DNA of 64,000 nt, from positions 1-64,000 of the forward strand of contig JAEUVO010000057.1 of NCBI GenBank assembly GCA_016786885.1, in the 5' to 3' direction. Under the pieces are notes generated by a model that did no database searches, had not been told where the DNA came from, and was given only the letters and a program-made list of their open reading frames with translations. Source of the DNA: Chitinophagaceae bacterium (lineage in GTDB: Bacteria; Bacteroidota; Bacteroidia; Chitinophagales; Chitinophagaceae). Positions 34,499-44,019 of the stretch are shown here, piece after piece (position 1 is the stretch's first letter; each line of letters begins with the position of its first letter). The translations under genes and the position numbers were made by a program.

Positions 34499-35647
34499 TT
34501 ACTTGGAGATGGTCTGATCTACATATGCAGAGACCCAGCCAACCTGTCCATTTTTTACAAGGTAGAATTGCTTGGTTTCAAAGGCAGATTCAAACTGACG
34601 CATGATTTTCCATAAAAGGCCTGCACCTGACATAAGTGATTTTTGATCAAACACCTTATGCACCCTGGCGACTTCCTGCTTTATTTGTTCTTTTAAATCA
34701 GGTCTGTCTGCAACAGAAGAGAGGAAATCAGCTGAAAGGGCTCCAAAATTATTGACAAGTTTTTCATTGAACTTTACCAGCTCATCAAAAGTAATTGAGA
34801 TAACAGGATTATCAATCAGTTCCGGGTGCATGAGTGTAGCAGTAGCCCAGGCAATACCGCCACTAACTGCAATATTATCACTGAGTGGATAGGCCCCGCT
34901 TGAGTTGACTGCATAAATGATATCTGCATTTTCAGCATTCATCAATACTCTGGAAAGATTCTTACCGAAATTGGACATGCTCATATCTCCATCACATCTT
35001 TTTTCTGCTTCATTGAATGTGCTTTTTGTACCCCAATTCAATTGAAACAATTTAAAGTTGCTGGTATTCATTCCATCAGGGAAGAAGCCTCCTTTTGTAT
35101 TGCCACTACCAATATCAATTAAAAAAGTAGTAAAACGTCTTTTATCAGGAACTATACCAAGGTGGGAAAGCCGGGCTTCCTGCATCACATCCACAATTTC
35201 AACCATTCTTTCGGGCTCGTTGATCCTGTTCCTGAATGAATCTATTAGTTGCCTGACCATACTTGTTTTCTGATCTTTTTCTGCCTGCATCTTTACCCCG
35301 CTGCTAATAACAGTGAAAACTCTTTTAGAGGGTACCTTTAAGTCTTTAGTCGCTTTTGTATACAGTCCATATAATCCATCAAGGGTGGCATTAAATGTTG
35401 GCTGGGAAAAACTAATAAAATCTGTATTTACAGATGTATCCTTTATGATATTAAACGCACCGGTACTTTGCGCATTTTTCCCAATCTCAATGATACTCAT
35501 CTTCACTCCTTTTGAGCCAACTTCAATACCAGTATAAATTGAAGAATTATTATACTTGGGCTGCACAGTATTTTGAGCAACAGTTACTAAGGATGTTAGA
35601 AGAAAGACAACAGGCAAAACCAGTTGCCGGAAAATTTTGTGCAGCAT
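34499..35647 (-). CDS. Exported actin-fold protein (Ppx/GppA-like)
   Basis: 382 residues. Signal peptide (LPVVFLLTSLVTVAQN). Two phosphate-binding blocks of the ASKHA fold are visible: IYTGIEVGSKGVKMSIIEIG and FTTFLIDIGSGNTKGGFF, followed by IAVSGGIAWATATLMHPE, the pattern of Ppx/GppA exopolyphosphatase/pppGpp phosphatase proteins. ATP and ppGpp are not expected outside the inner membrane, so the export of this fold is odd. It may hydrolyse polyphosphate, or be a structural relative with no nucleotide. No other Ppx/GppA protein is in the window. Confidence 0.6.
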   Translation of the reverse strand: MLHKIFRQLVLPVVFLLTSLVTVAQNTVQPKYNNSSIYTGIEVGSKGVKMSIIEIGKNAQSTGAFNIIKDTSVNTDFISFSQPTFNATLDGLYGLYTKATKDLKVPSKRVFTVISSGVKMQAEKDQKTSMVRQLIDSFRNRINEPERMVEIVDVMQEARLSHLGIVPDKRRFTTFLIDIGSGNTKGGFFPDGMNTSNFKLFQLNWGTKSTFNEAEKRCDGDMSMSNFGKNLSRVLMNAENADIIYAVNSSGAYPLSDNIAVSGGIAWATATLMHPELIDNPVISITFDELVKFNEKLVNNFGALSADFLSSVADRPDLKEQIKQEVARVHKVFDQKSLMSGAGLLWKIMRQFESAFETKQFYLVKNGQVGWVSAYVDQTISK

Positions 35648-35780
35648 GTTATATTTTTTACTTCATGATAAAAATACTACAATACCACGCAGTTTTACTT
35701 TATACTATTCAGGAAGCAGTGTAATGTGAAAAAAATGTGGTTAAAATACATTCTTTAGGTTGAGATAATGGCAAAAAAAA

Positions 35781-35815
35781 CCGCCTCGTATCAAACGAGG
35801 CGGCTTCATGCAGGA
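35781..35815 (-). terminator. Terminator after paralogue B
   Basis: CCGCCTCGT-ATCAA-ACGAGGCGG, a perfect 9-bp GC-rich stem, with TTTTTTTT on the minus strand. Confidence 0.9.
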
Positions 35816-35826
35816 GTTAACTGCTT

Positions 35827-36801
35827 TTAACTGAATAAACCACCTTTTTTCAGGCTTCTTATGCCTTCACCAATTTTAAATCCATTATGATAGATTTCTA
35901 CTTTATAATCACCAGTTTTAAAATCCCCCTGTTTGATAGGGAATTGAACCGGCTTACGGGTTCCTTGCTCATAGTTAACAGGGATTCTTGCAGTAAATGT
36001 CTTTTCACCATCCTGGCGGGTATTCAAAACGCTTCCTGCTTCAGAAATTACTTTTCCGTCAGGAGCTGTTACGATCAGGTACATATCTGCAGGACCTGAT
36101 TTGGCAATACGATTTTCAACATCAAATGAAACTACAAGCTTATCTACTTTCTTCGCAGTGCTTGTATTTTTCTCTTTACCGCTTTTCTTTTCATCAACAG
36201 GAGTTACTTGTATGTTTGAAGCACTGAAAGTAGACCCTACATCAACCGTTTTTTCCAGGCTTTCTTTTTCTGATTTAGTAGTTGTCAGGTTTGTTTCAAG
36301 TGTTGCTTTTTCCTCTTTCAGGGTAGTATTAGCTGCTGTAAGCTCCTGGTTTTCGCCTGTCAGGCGAGATACCTCAGCTTCCAGGCCTGTGATCTTATCG
36401 TTTAATTCAGAGATCATCGTTCTTGCCTTGGCTAATTGCGCCTGTGTAGCATTTTTATCATTAAGGATCTTGCGGATCTCAGACTTTTTTGCATCGATCT
36501 CTTTTTGTTTGTCGGTCAATTGTCCCTGCAGGTTATTATTAGCTCCGGTAACGGAATCTAATCTTGCCAGGGCATTGTCAAACTCCATTTGAATATCTGT
36601 CTTTGCAGAATCCAATGCAGCGATTTGTGTTTGTTGCTTAGAGATCGTTTCTCCGGATTTATTTTTGTCCCAGAGAAGGTAACCCCAGGTACCCAAAAGG
36701 CCTGCGGCCAGCAAGCCTATCACTATATTCTTGCTATTCTTGTTTTTGTTCGGCTGGCTTTGAGGAGTGGCAGAAGCCGAAGGATAATTCGTGTTTGTCA
36801 T
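35827..36801 (-). CDS. Membrane-anchored coiled-coil protein, paralogue B
   Basis: 324 residues. One TM (NIVIGLLAAGLLGTWGYLLW) then a coiled coil (LDSAKTDIQMEFDNALARLD, LAKARTMISELNDKITGLEA, TTLKEEKATLETNLTTTKSE) and a C-terminal beta domain (VSFDVENRIAKSGPADMYLI, GDFKTGDYKVEIYHNGFKIG). Paralogue of the 33035-33961 product: the same D-x-x-A coil start, the same LIVTAPDGKV strand and a closing YHNG. Its transcript is ended by the strong stem at 35781. The two copies bracket a lipoprotein gene and an exported actin-fold gene. Confidence 0.7.
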   Translation of the reverse strand: MTNTNYPSASATPQSQPNKNKNSKNIVIGLLAAGLLGTWGYLLWDKNKSGETISKQQTQIAALDSAKTDIQMEFDNALARLDSVTGANNNLQGQLTDKQKEIDAKKSEIRKILNDKNATQAQLAKARTMISELNDKITGLEAEVSRLTGENQELTAANTTLKEEKATLETNLTTTKSEKESLEKTVDVGSTFSASNIQVTPVDEKKSGKEKNTSTAKKVDKLVVSFDVENRIAKSGPADMYLIVTAPDGKVISEAGSVLNTRQDGEKTFTARIPVNYEQGTRKPVQFPIKQGDFKTGDYKVEIYHNGFKIGEGIRSLKKGGLFS

Positions 36802-37019
36802 ACAAAATGGAATTTTTATTATTAAAATGATGGATTAGTAACTTTTTTTCATAAACCGGCTGCAAGGTATTTTAGTAGTTGCAAGCTAAATGAATAAATC
36901 CTGTTAAAACGTCCGGAACACAAGTTTTCGAAAACCGTGCCAGAATGAAATAACCAGTGCGGAGAAAAGGCAATTTTTTTGTTCTTCAGGCAACCTGAAA
37001 GCCTGTATCTTAGCGGCTT

Positions 37020-38018
37020 ATGAGTGTGGAAAAGATAATTTCAGACTGGAAAAAGAAGCAGTTCAAATCGGTTTACTGGCTTGAGGGGGAAGAGGAGTAT
37101 TTTATCGATAAAATCATAGAATATGCCGAGCACCACATATTAGATGAAAGCGAAGCTTCATTTAATTTAACTGTTTTTTATGGGAAGGATGCCAACTGGG
37201 CGGATGTGCTGAATGCATGTCGCCGCTATCCAATGTTTTCTGAACGACAGGTAGTCATTCTCAAAGAGGCACAGCAAATGAAGGATGTGGAGAAACTGGA
37301 GCCATATATTGAAAACCCTCTCGTTTCAACAGTGTTCGTTATCTCTTACAAGGACAAAAAACTTGATGCAAGGAAAAAGTTTGCAAAACTGGTGAAGGAA
37401 AAAGGTGTATTGGTCACTACCAAGAAGATGTATGACAAAGATGTACCCAGCTGGGCACAGGAATTAGTTCACTCGAGGGGGCTAACTATTACGCCTAAGG
37501 GACTTGCATTGCTGGCTGATCATATTGGCAACGACCTGACCCGGATAGAAAATGAAATAGGTAAACTTTCTGTTAATCTTGGTAAAAGAACCAGCATTAC
37601 AGAGGATGATATCGAACAATATATTGGAGTAAGTAAAGATTACAATGTTTTTGAATTACAATCAGCGCTGGCGGCAAAGGATCTGCCCCGTGCCATCAGG
37701 ATCATACAATATTTTGAAGCAAATCCAAAAGCAGGGCCGATACAATTGATACTACCATCTTTATACAGCTTCTTTAGCAAGGTGTTTATGGTTTTTGGGG
37801 CTGGCACCACAGATGAGAAAACGATTGCGGCAAGTATTGGTGTTAATCCATATTTTATGAAGGATTATGCACAGGCTGCAAAGCTCTATACTTACCCCGG
37901 AGTCGAAAAGGTCTTACTACTACTTCATCAGTATAATCTTAAAAGTGTAGGTATAGGGAGCAGTTCTGTTGAGGATGCATCGCTGATGAAAGAGCTGGTG
38001 GTAAAAATGCTTACCTGA
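37020..38018 (+). CDS. holA: DNA polymerase III delta subunit
   Basis: 332 residues, HolA length. A characteristic N-terminal block (VYWLEGEEEYFIDKIIEYAE), the conserved FAKLVKEKGVLVTTKKM and LALLADHIGNDLTRIENEIG segments, and the C-terminal RAIRIIQYFEANPKAGPIQL. It loads the sliding clamp as part of the clamp loader with DnaX and HolB, which are not in the window. Confidence 0.93.
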   Translation: MSVEKIISDWKKKQFKSVYWLEGEEEYFIDKIIEYAEHHILDESEASFNLTVFYGKDANWADVLNACRRYPMFSERQVVILKEAQQMKDVEKLEPYIENPLVSTVFVISYKDKKLDARKKFAKLVKEKGVLVTTKKMYDKDVPSWAQELVHSRGLTITPKGLALLADHIGNDLTRIENEIGKLSVNLGKRTSITEDDIEQYIGVSKDYNVFELQSALAAKDLPRAIRIIQYFEANPKAGPIQLILPSLYSFFSKVFMVFGAGTTDEKTIAASIGVNPYFMKDYAQAAKLYTYPGVEKVLLLLHQYNLKSVGIGSSSVEDASLMKELVVKMLT

Positions 38019-38104
38019 ACAGTCTCTTCAGTATTATTCAAAATTCCCTTTCTTTGTGCAACGGATTAAAAACCCTGTTCATCTTCTGATAAATTTATAA
38101 ATCA

Positions 38105-38854
38105 ATGAAAAAAATCGCTTTCTTTTTAATTGTATCTGTTACCCTATTACTTACCAGTTGCCTTGAAACTACTCAGGAAATAACTCTGAATGAAGATGGC
38201 AGCGGTACTATTTCAAATACCAATGATATGAGTGCCCTTATCGGTATTGCCAAGCAAATGGGCGGAGGGGAAGACATGCAGGGGGCAGACCAGGTAATTG
38301 ATTCCAGTATTTCAATGGTGGAAGGAGCCGACAGTATACCTAATCTTACAGCAGAAGAAAGAGAGCTGGCGAGAAAAGGTAATCTTCGTTTTAATGTGGA
38401 TGTTAAGAATGAGAAGTTTTTGACCAAACTTTCATTTCCGTTTAAGGCACCTGCAGAAATAATAGTTTATAACAGGCTCTCTGGAAAGATAATGACAGAG
38501 ACATTGAAAGAACAAATGGGAGAGGGGATGCCCATGGGGGGTGAAATGCCGGAGCCAAGTTCATTTGATGATTATTATATTGTCGAGTTTACAAATGGGT
38601 TGCTGACAAAGACACTTAATAAAGAAAAATTCGCAAAGGTTGAAGATGATGAGTATATGAAAAGCATGAAGGAAACTGCTTCAATGGGGTTAACTATGAA
38701 GGCGAACTATGTTATTAATCTTCCAAGGCCGGCTAAAGTTGCTGAAGGGAAAGGGGTCAAATTATCTGAGGATAAAATGAAGGTGACTATGTCTTCAGAC
38801 CTGGATGATTTCTTCGATGATCCGGCAAAACTGGAATTCAGAATAGAGTATTAA
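38105..38854 (+). CDS. Lipoprotein of unknown function
   Basis: 249 residues. Lipobox LLTSCLETT. The mature part resembles the DUF-type exported proteins with EDGSGTISNTNDMSALIGIA and YNRLSGKIMTETLKEQMGEG, and a Met-rich middle (GEGMPMGGEMPEPSSFDDYY). A TT-GTG promoter-like sequence is not evident. Ends in the AAAGGGGATTGA terminator. Confidence 0.65.
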   Translation: MKKIAFFLIVSVTLLLTSCLETTQEITLNEDGSGTISNTNDMSALIGIAKQMGGGEDMQGADQVIDSSISMVEGADSIPNLTAEERELARKGNLRFNVDVKNEKFLTKLSFPFKAPAEIIVYNRLSGKIMTETLKEQMGEGMPMGGEMPEPSSFDDYYIVEFTNGLLTKTLNKEKFAKVEDDEYMKSMKETASMGLTMKANYVINLPRPAKVAEGKGVKLSEDKMKVTMSSDLDDFFDDPAKLEFRIEY

Positions 38855-38867
38855 GAATTAAAAGACA

Positions 38868-38897
38868 AAAGGGGATTGATTTTCAATCCCCTTTTTT
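38868..38897. terminator. Bidirectional terminator between the lipoprotein and ribF
   Basis: AAAGGGGATTGA-TTT-TCAATCCCCTTT with T-runs on both sides, so it can end both convergent transcripts. Confidence 0.85.
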
Positions 38898-39825
38898 ATA
38901 ATACCTTCAAGCTATCCACCTTATCCTGATCGATCTGCTTCACCAGTTCATCCAGCCCATTGAATTTAACTTCTTCTCTGAGATATTTTTTGACAAATAC
39001 TTTTAAAGTCTGATCATAAATCTCTTTGTCAAAGTCAAAAATATTTACTTCTACCACTCTTTTTTTCCCGTCTACGGTTGGCCTGAAACCAATACTCATC
39101 ATGCCTTTCAGTTTCTCACTATACCCTTCAGGCAGTGCATACACAGCATATATTCCATTGCCAGGAATTATTTTTTCCTCGTCGTTGATTTTTAGGTTAG
39201 CAGTGGGATAGCCCAGTTTTCTTCCAAGTTTGTCTCCATGTATTACTTTCCCAGAAAAGAAAAAATCATAACCAAGTAGCTTATCTGCAGTAGCTATATC
39301 ATTATGCAATATTGCTTGCCGAATATTAGTGGAACTGATGGAGATATTTTCCAGTATGTGTTTAGGAATTTCCTTAAGCTGATAATTATACTCAACTGCT
39401 TTCTTTTCCAGTAAACGATAATCACCAAGTCTGTCCCGGCCGAAGCGATGGTCGTAGCCAATGATGATGGTGTGAGGATGAAATTTATCTACCAGGAAAT
39501 CTTTAATATAATCTTCAGCTGTCTGGTTGGCAAAAGCATCTGTGAATGGTACTACCACAAGATGATCTATCCCCAACTTTGCAAGTAAATCAATCCTTTC
39601 GGTTAGTGTATTGATAAGCCGGATGCCCAGTATAGCGGAAGAAACCACCTTACGGGGATGCGGATGAAAGGTAATAATTACAGTTTCTCCATTTTGACTT
39701 TTTGCCTCTGTTTTCAATTTATCGATGATCTGGCGGTGCCCCATATGCACCCCGTCGAAGGTGCCAATGGTGATAATAGCATTTCTGAAAACGGGTAGTT
39801 GTTCAATGTCGTAATGTACCTGCAT
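38896..39825 (-). CDS. ribF: Bifunctional riboflavin kinase / FAD synthetase
   Basis: 309 residues. The N-terminal nucleotidyltransferase has AIITIGTFDGVHMGHRQIID (HxGH) and VVVPFTDAFANQTAEDYI; the C-terminal kinase has SGKVIHGDKLGRKLGYPTAN (the PTAN motif) and MSIGFRPTVDGKKRVVEVNI. It phosphorylates riboflavin to FMN and adenylates FMN to FAD. Cytoplasmic. Near-convergent with the lipoprotein gene, separated by a bidirectional terminator. Confidence 0.95.
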   Translation of the reverse strand: MQVHYDIEQLPVFRNAIITIGTFDGVHMGHRQIIDKLKTEAKSQNGETVIITFHPHPRKVVSSAILGIRLINTLTERIDLLAKLGIDHLVVVPFTDAFANQTAEDYIKDFLVDKFHPHTIIIGYDHRFGRDRLGDYRLLEKKAVEYNYQLKEIPKHILENISISSTNIRQAILHNDIATADKLLGYDFFFSGKVIHGDKLGRKLGYPTANLKINDEEKIIPGNGIYAVYALPEGYSEKLKGMMSIGFRPTVDGKKRVVEVNIFDFDKEIYDQTLKVFVKKYLREEVKFNGLDELVKQIDQDKVDSLKVL

Positions 39826-39889
39826 AAATTGCTGCGAAGATAAATATTAGTCATTAGTAAGCACTAGTAAGTCTTTACTCAGGAATGGT

Positions 39890-39897
39890 TAGTTTTG
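39890..39897 (+). promoter_or_regulatory. Bacteroidota-type -7 box upstream of purM
   Basis: TAGTTTTG fits TAnnTTTG, 16 bp before the ATG. Confidence 0.45.
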
Positions 39898-39913
39898 CGG
39901 CACAAATTTCAGT

Positions 39914-41083
39914 ATGAGCCTGTATTCAAAAAGAGGGGTTTCTGCCCAAAAAGAAGAAGTGCATGCCGCCACCAAAAACCTCGATAAGGGCCTTTATGCA
40001 AATGCCTTTTGCAAAATATACCCTGATGTTTTGTGTGGAGATGATGAGTGGGTGAATGTGATGCATGCTGATGGAGCCGGCACCAAAAGTATACTTGCCT
40101 ATCTGTACTGGAAAGAGACGGGTGATGTATCCGTGTGGAAAGGCATAGCACAGGATGCCATTGTAATGAACCTGGACGACCTCCTTTGTGTGGGTATTTA
40201 TAATAACCTGCTTTTTTCTTCCACTATTGACCGGAACAAGAATGTGATTCCTGCTGAGGTACTGGAAGCAGTGATTACCGGAACCCAGGAATTCTTTGAT
40301 ACCATGAAAAATTTCGGGGTTACTATCAGCTTCATGGGAGGTGAAACAGCTGATGTGGGAGATGTAGTAAGAACGATTGCAGTGAACGGAACAATGACTG
40401 CCCGCTGGCCCAAATCAAAGTTAGTTACCAACGAAAAAATTAAGGCCGGTGATGTGATTGTTGGATTGGCAGGTTATGGACAGGCCAACTATGAGTCATC
40501 ATATAACAGTGGCCTGGCCAGCAACGGACTGACCAGTGCAAGACATGATGTGTTGCAAAAGACATACGGAGCAAGGTTTCCTGAAAGCTATGATACTTCA
40601 CTTGATGAATCGGTGGTATACATCGGGCCACACAGGATGACTGATGAAGTGGAATATGGAGGAGTAAAATACGAAGTTGGAAAGTTGTTGCTTTCTCCCA
40701 CCCGAACCTTTGCTCCAGTAATGAAGGAGTTGCTGGAAAATCATTTTGAGTCCATCAATGGATTGATACATTGCAGCGGTGGGGGTCAAACCAAATGCCT
40801 GAAATATGTTCCGGAGAATGTTCGCATCATAAAAGACAATTTGTTTGAACCACCTGTAATTTTCAAACTCATTCAGAAAGCCAGCAAATCGGATGACAGA
40901 GAAATGTACCAGGTATTTAATATGGGAACCAGGCTGGAGATCTATACCAATGCAAAAGATGCTGATTCGATTATTGGTGTCTCAAAAAATTTTGGTGTAA
41001 AGGCACAAGTTATTGGCAGGGTGGAGGAGAGTGAGAAAAAAGAAATCCATATCAAAACACCTAATGGTATTCTGTCCTACTAA
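39914..41083 (+). CDS. purM: Phosphoribosylformylglycinamidine cyclo-ligase
   Basis: 389 residues. The N-terminal ATP-grasp-like half has the DGAGTKSILAYLY block and MGGETADVGDVVRTIA; the C-terminal half has GPHRMTDEVEYGGVKYEVGK and a closing GLIHCSGGGQTKCLKYVPEN. It forms aminoimidazole ribotide in purine synthesis. Longer than E. coli PurM (345) as usual in Bacteroidota. It lies immediately upstream of the BlaI/M56 cluster but is on the other strand. Confidence 0.94.
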   Translation: MSLYSKRGVSAQKEEVHAATKNLDKGLYANAFCKIYPDVLCGDDEWVNVMHADGAGTKSILAYLYWKETGDVSVWKGIAQDAIVMNLDDLLCVGIYNNLLFSSTIDRNKNVIPAEVLEAVITGTQEFFDTMKNFGVTISFMGGETADVGDVVRTIAVNGTMTARWPKSKLVTNEKIKAGDVIVGLAGYGQANYESSYNSGLASNGLTSARHDVLQKTYGARFPESYDTSLDESVVYIGPHRMTDEVEYGGVKYEVGKLLLSPTRTFAPVMKELLENHFESINGLIHCSGGGQTKCLKYVPENVRIIKDNLFEPPVIFKLIQKASKSDDREMYQVFNMGTRLEIYTNAKDADSIIGVSKNFGVKAQVIGRVEESEKKEIHIKTPNGILSY

Positions 41084-44019
41084 TCCACCAACTTATATAC
41101 CAGGGACGCAATTTTTTTATCTTTCCCGTCATCACGGATGATGATCCTGTCAATTGTGATCAGTTTTCCTGCTTTGGCATTCTTTATCTGGTATCGGGTA
41201 GCCTGGTTGAATTCATTCCCGGTATTTGGGACAGATACAATTTCCCCGGCTTCTGTGTCAATTGTGAAAGTATAGCTGATTACTTCGGTTCCGGGAGGAA
41301 GTTGTAGCAGTTCCGTGACACTGGCTTTCTGCAAGTTACTAATTGAAATTTCGGGTATATTAATTTTAACCTGAACCCCCTCAACCGGCTGTCCATACTC
41401 AGGTATTGTTCTGGTTGGGAAGACTGTTTCTTTTAATAACATTTTTTTCTTGCCATCATAACTATAAAATGATAGTGTTGAATTATCTGAAACACTTTGT
41501 ACTCTTATAAGAAAATCATTATCATACCTGCTCACCGTTCCATGAGGCTTTATTTCAGCGGAAATCTTCCTGATATCATACCCGGGTGCATCTATCTTTA
41601 AAGTGTTATCAATCCCAATATAGAGCATCCGGGGATCTAGCCTGATTGGTACATTTGATTTTAGGAGTGAGGCTGTTTTATTGTATATAGTGAGGTTTTC
41701 TTTAATCTCAACTCCTTTTGCCGGTGTAATATCTACCACTTCATTCAGCATTTCTTTGGAATTGCTATTATCAGGTTTGAATACTTTATCGGCTTTTCGC
41801 ATAATAAATGTGATGAGTTGCTTTTTGTATGCTCTTACCACTTTCCCATTTTGAATGGCCGGTACCCATTTAGGGCCCTTTTTAATTACTCTCATGGCCT
41901 CTTCTTCCATTCCATACCCATGTTTGGTCAATGCTCTCACATCTGATATGAACCCGTCTATACCAACTACGAACTGTACCACTACCGTGTAAGCCCCTTC
42001 GGGTGCTTTGTTGGTGGCAGGTATGGATGCATTCAGGTTCCTCTCCAAATATTGTCTCCATTTAGTATCGCCACCCGGGAAAGCAGGATCGATTTCAACT
42101 TTGTCGAATATAATATTACCCGTTTCAGACGGTTTGGTTGTATCAGCAGGGAATGAAACTGGGTCGAATTTCATAATGCTGACATTCTCAAGAACTGTTA
42201 CCCCATTTTTTGCCTCAGCCCCATAGAGTTTCATTGCATAATTATCATTAGCCGGGTAGATAATTATTTTTTTGGCAATTACCTTTTTCCCCAATAAATA
42301 ATCATAAGGTTTCTTTTGACCATTTACAACAATCAATGAGTGATCAATATCTGTTCCTGAATTTTTGGCATCTGATTCAAATATGATAGAATCAGATGAA
42401 ACATATATTGCATTTTTAGTATCATAAAATTCCATATGGCCAGAACTGGTTCCATTAACAGCTTTTTTTAATACCTTATTTAATGCGGATGAAGTGTCAA
42501 GGAATACTGTTTTTCTTTCTTCCCAATCCGAACTCTTTTGTTGCATGAGGTATTGATCGATTGTAAGCAGTATACTTTTTGCGATTTTTTCCTGGTTATC
42601 TGAATTTTTAATGTATGCAAAGTCTTTTTCGTTGCTGATGTAGCCGCATTCTAATAGGGCAGAGGGGCAATTGCTGTTTTCCAGTACCCAAACAGATTGA
42701 TCTCTTTGCTTGGCGCTGTTATCGACGATGTAGTTTTGTGCAAGATACCCAAGTAGTATGGAGGCCAGTATTTTGTTTTCGCTACTGAAATTTTTTGTTT
42801 TTGAAGGAATAACTACTTCAAACCCTGTTTTTGATTTATTAGGAGAAGAATTTACATGTAATGATAAAAACAGAGCAGGGCTTTGCTGGTTTCCAAAATC
42901 GGTCCTTGCCCTTAATCCAGGAAGTATATCTGCATCCCTTGTCAACACTATTTTGATATTCTCATCTTCGTTAAGGGCCTTTATCTTTTGGGCAATTGCC
43001 AGGGCAATATCTTTTTCTGCAGTTCCGTCAGCAGCTATCGCTCCTTTATCTGCACCGCCATGTCCTGCATCAATTACTACAGTAACAGGCCCATTGGAAT
43101 GATCAACTAAAGGGGTTTCCTTTTTGTTTTTATAACTGAATGCAAAGAGAATCACTGCAATGGCAGTGAGTGGCAGCACCATCATTTTTCGCAAATACTG
43201 ATGGCTTGTTTTTTTGGATGTGGTAATCATGGCTATACGTCTTTTTATCTGGTTATGAAAAAAAGGATTGACAAGATGTTGATTAGTGTTCAGCGCCTGC
43301 ATAAGTAATAATTCGGCATACTGCCATTTTGTATTTTCTGTTACAGCAAACCGGTCAGCCAGGAATTCATGGATAGCTTTTATTTCTTTTTTAATAAGAT
43401 GAAAGAACGGGTTGACCCAGCCAATAACGGCCAGTAGTTCAATATAGAGGATGTCCCAACTGTGCTTTTGTTCAATATGAAATAATTCATGCCGGAATAT
43501 TTGTTCCCCTTTCTCTGATTGCAGTTCAATTTTCTTATTCCAGAATAGCCAGCGGAAAAAAGAGAAGGGAGTGCCCGGTTCTTCAGTATTGACAAAATGT
43601 ATTTTATCTAATTGTTCAACAGGATTGGTTTTGATTATTCTTCTGATTTTTAAAAGGGAGAAAACAATTTTCATTAAAATGATAAAAGCGATAAGTATAT
43701 AAAATGAAGTGGTAAGATTTTTCCAGGTAATCCAGTCATTATAGGTTTCCGGTCTTGTTGCTGATACAACCAGGTTCTCATTACTTGTTGAGGAAATAAC
43801 CGAAAGAGTTTGTACTACAAATGAAGAGTTGGTTTCAGCTTCAGTGAAGTAAATGGGTATATTCAAAAAAGGAATAGTAATACTTGCAACAGTTGCTGCC
43901 AGCAGGTAGAACCTGTTGTATTTGTGAAATCTTTTATTGCGCAGAAAAAAATGATAATAGCTGTATAATATGCCTGAAATAATGGTCATCTGCAGCCCAT
44001 AATAAAGCAGTGTTGTCAT
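41080..44019 (-). CDS. Multidomain M56 protein: M56 / amidase / plug-like / TonB-C / GldM-like
   Basis: 979 residues, five modules. (1) M56/BlaR1-like protease, about 1-300, with TM segments and the zinc motif H177-ELF-H181 plus E218 (HEFLAD). (2) Amidase_3 (N-acetylmuramoyl-L-alanine amidase), about 310-490, keeping H320 (DAGHGG), E335, H388 (SLHVN) and the catalytic E457 (LLECGY). (3) A plug-like module near 560-615 (LIVVNGQKKPYDYLLGKKVI, LYGAEAKNGVTVLENV), as in TonB-dependent receptors. (4) TonB_C, about 640-740. (5) A GldM C-terminal-like domain, about 785-979. The start overlaps blaI by 4 bp (operon). A sensor that would couple wall hydrolysis to signalling is one reading; all else is inference. 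Confidence 0.8.
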   Translation of the reverse strand: MTTLLYYGLQMTIISGILYSYYHFFLRNKRFHKYNRFYLLAATVASITIPFLNIPIYFTEAETNSSFVVQTLSVISSTSNENLVVSATRPETYNDWITWKNLTTSFYILIAFIILMKIVFSLLKIRRIIKTNPVEQLDKIHFVNTEEPGTPFSFFRWLFWNKKIELQSEKGEQIFRHELFHIEQKHSWDILYIELLAVIGWVNPFFHLIKKEIKAIHEFLADRFAVTENTKWQYAELLLMQALNTNQHLVNPFFHNQIKRRIAMITTSKKTSHQYLRKMMVLPLTAIAVILFAFSYKNKKETPLVDHSNGPVTVVIDAGHGGADKGAIAADGTAEKDIALAIAQKIKALNEDENIKIVLTRDADILPGLRARTDFGNQQSPALFLSLHVNSSPNKSKTGFEVVIPSKTKNFSSENKILASILLGYLAQNYIVDNSAKQRDQSVWVLENSNCPSALLECGYISNEKDFAYIKNSDNQEKIAKSILLTIDQYLMQQKSSDWEERKTVFLDTSSALNKVLKKAVNGTSSGHMEFYDTKNAIYVSSDSIIFESDAKNSGTDIDHSLIVVNGQKKPYDYLLGKKVIAKKIIIYPANDNYAMKLYGAEAKNGVTVLENVSIMKFDPVSFPADTTKPSETGNIIFDKVEIDPAFPGGDTKWRQYLERNLNASIPATNKAPEGAYTVVVQFVVGIDGFISDVRALTKHGYGMEEEAMRVIKKGPKWVPAIQNGKVVRAYKKQLITFIMRKADKVFKPDNSNSKEMLNEVVDITPAKGVEIKENLTIYNKTASLLKSNVPIRLDPRMLYIGIDNTLKIDAPGYDIRKISAEIKPHGTVSRYDNDFLIRVQSVSDNSTLSFYSYDGKKKMLLKETVFPTRTIPEYGQPVEGVQVKINIPEISISNLQKASVTELLQLPPGTEVISYTFTIDTEAGEIVSVPNTGNEFNQATRYQIKNAKAGKLITIDRIIIRDDGKDKKIASLVYKLVD

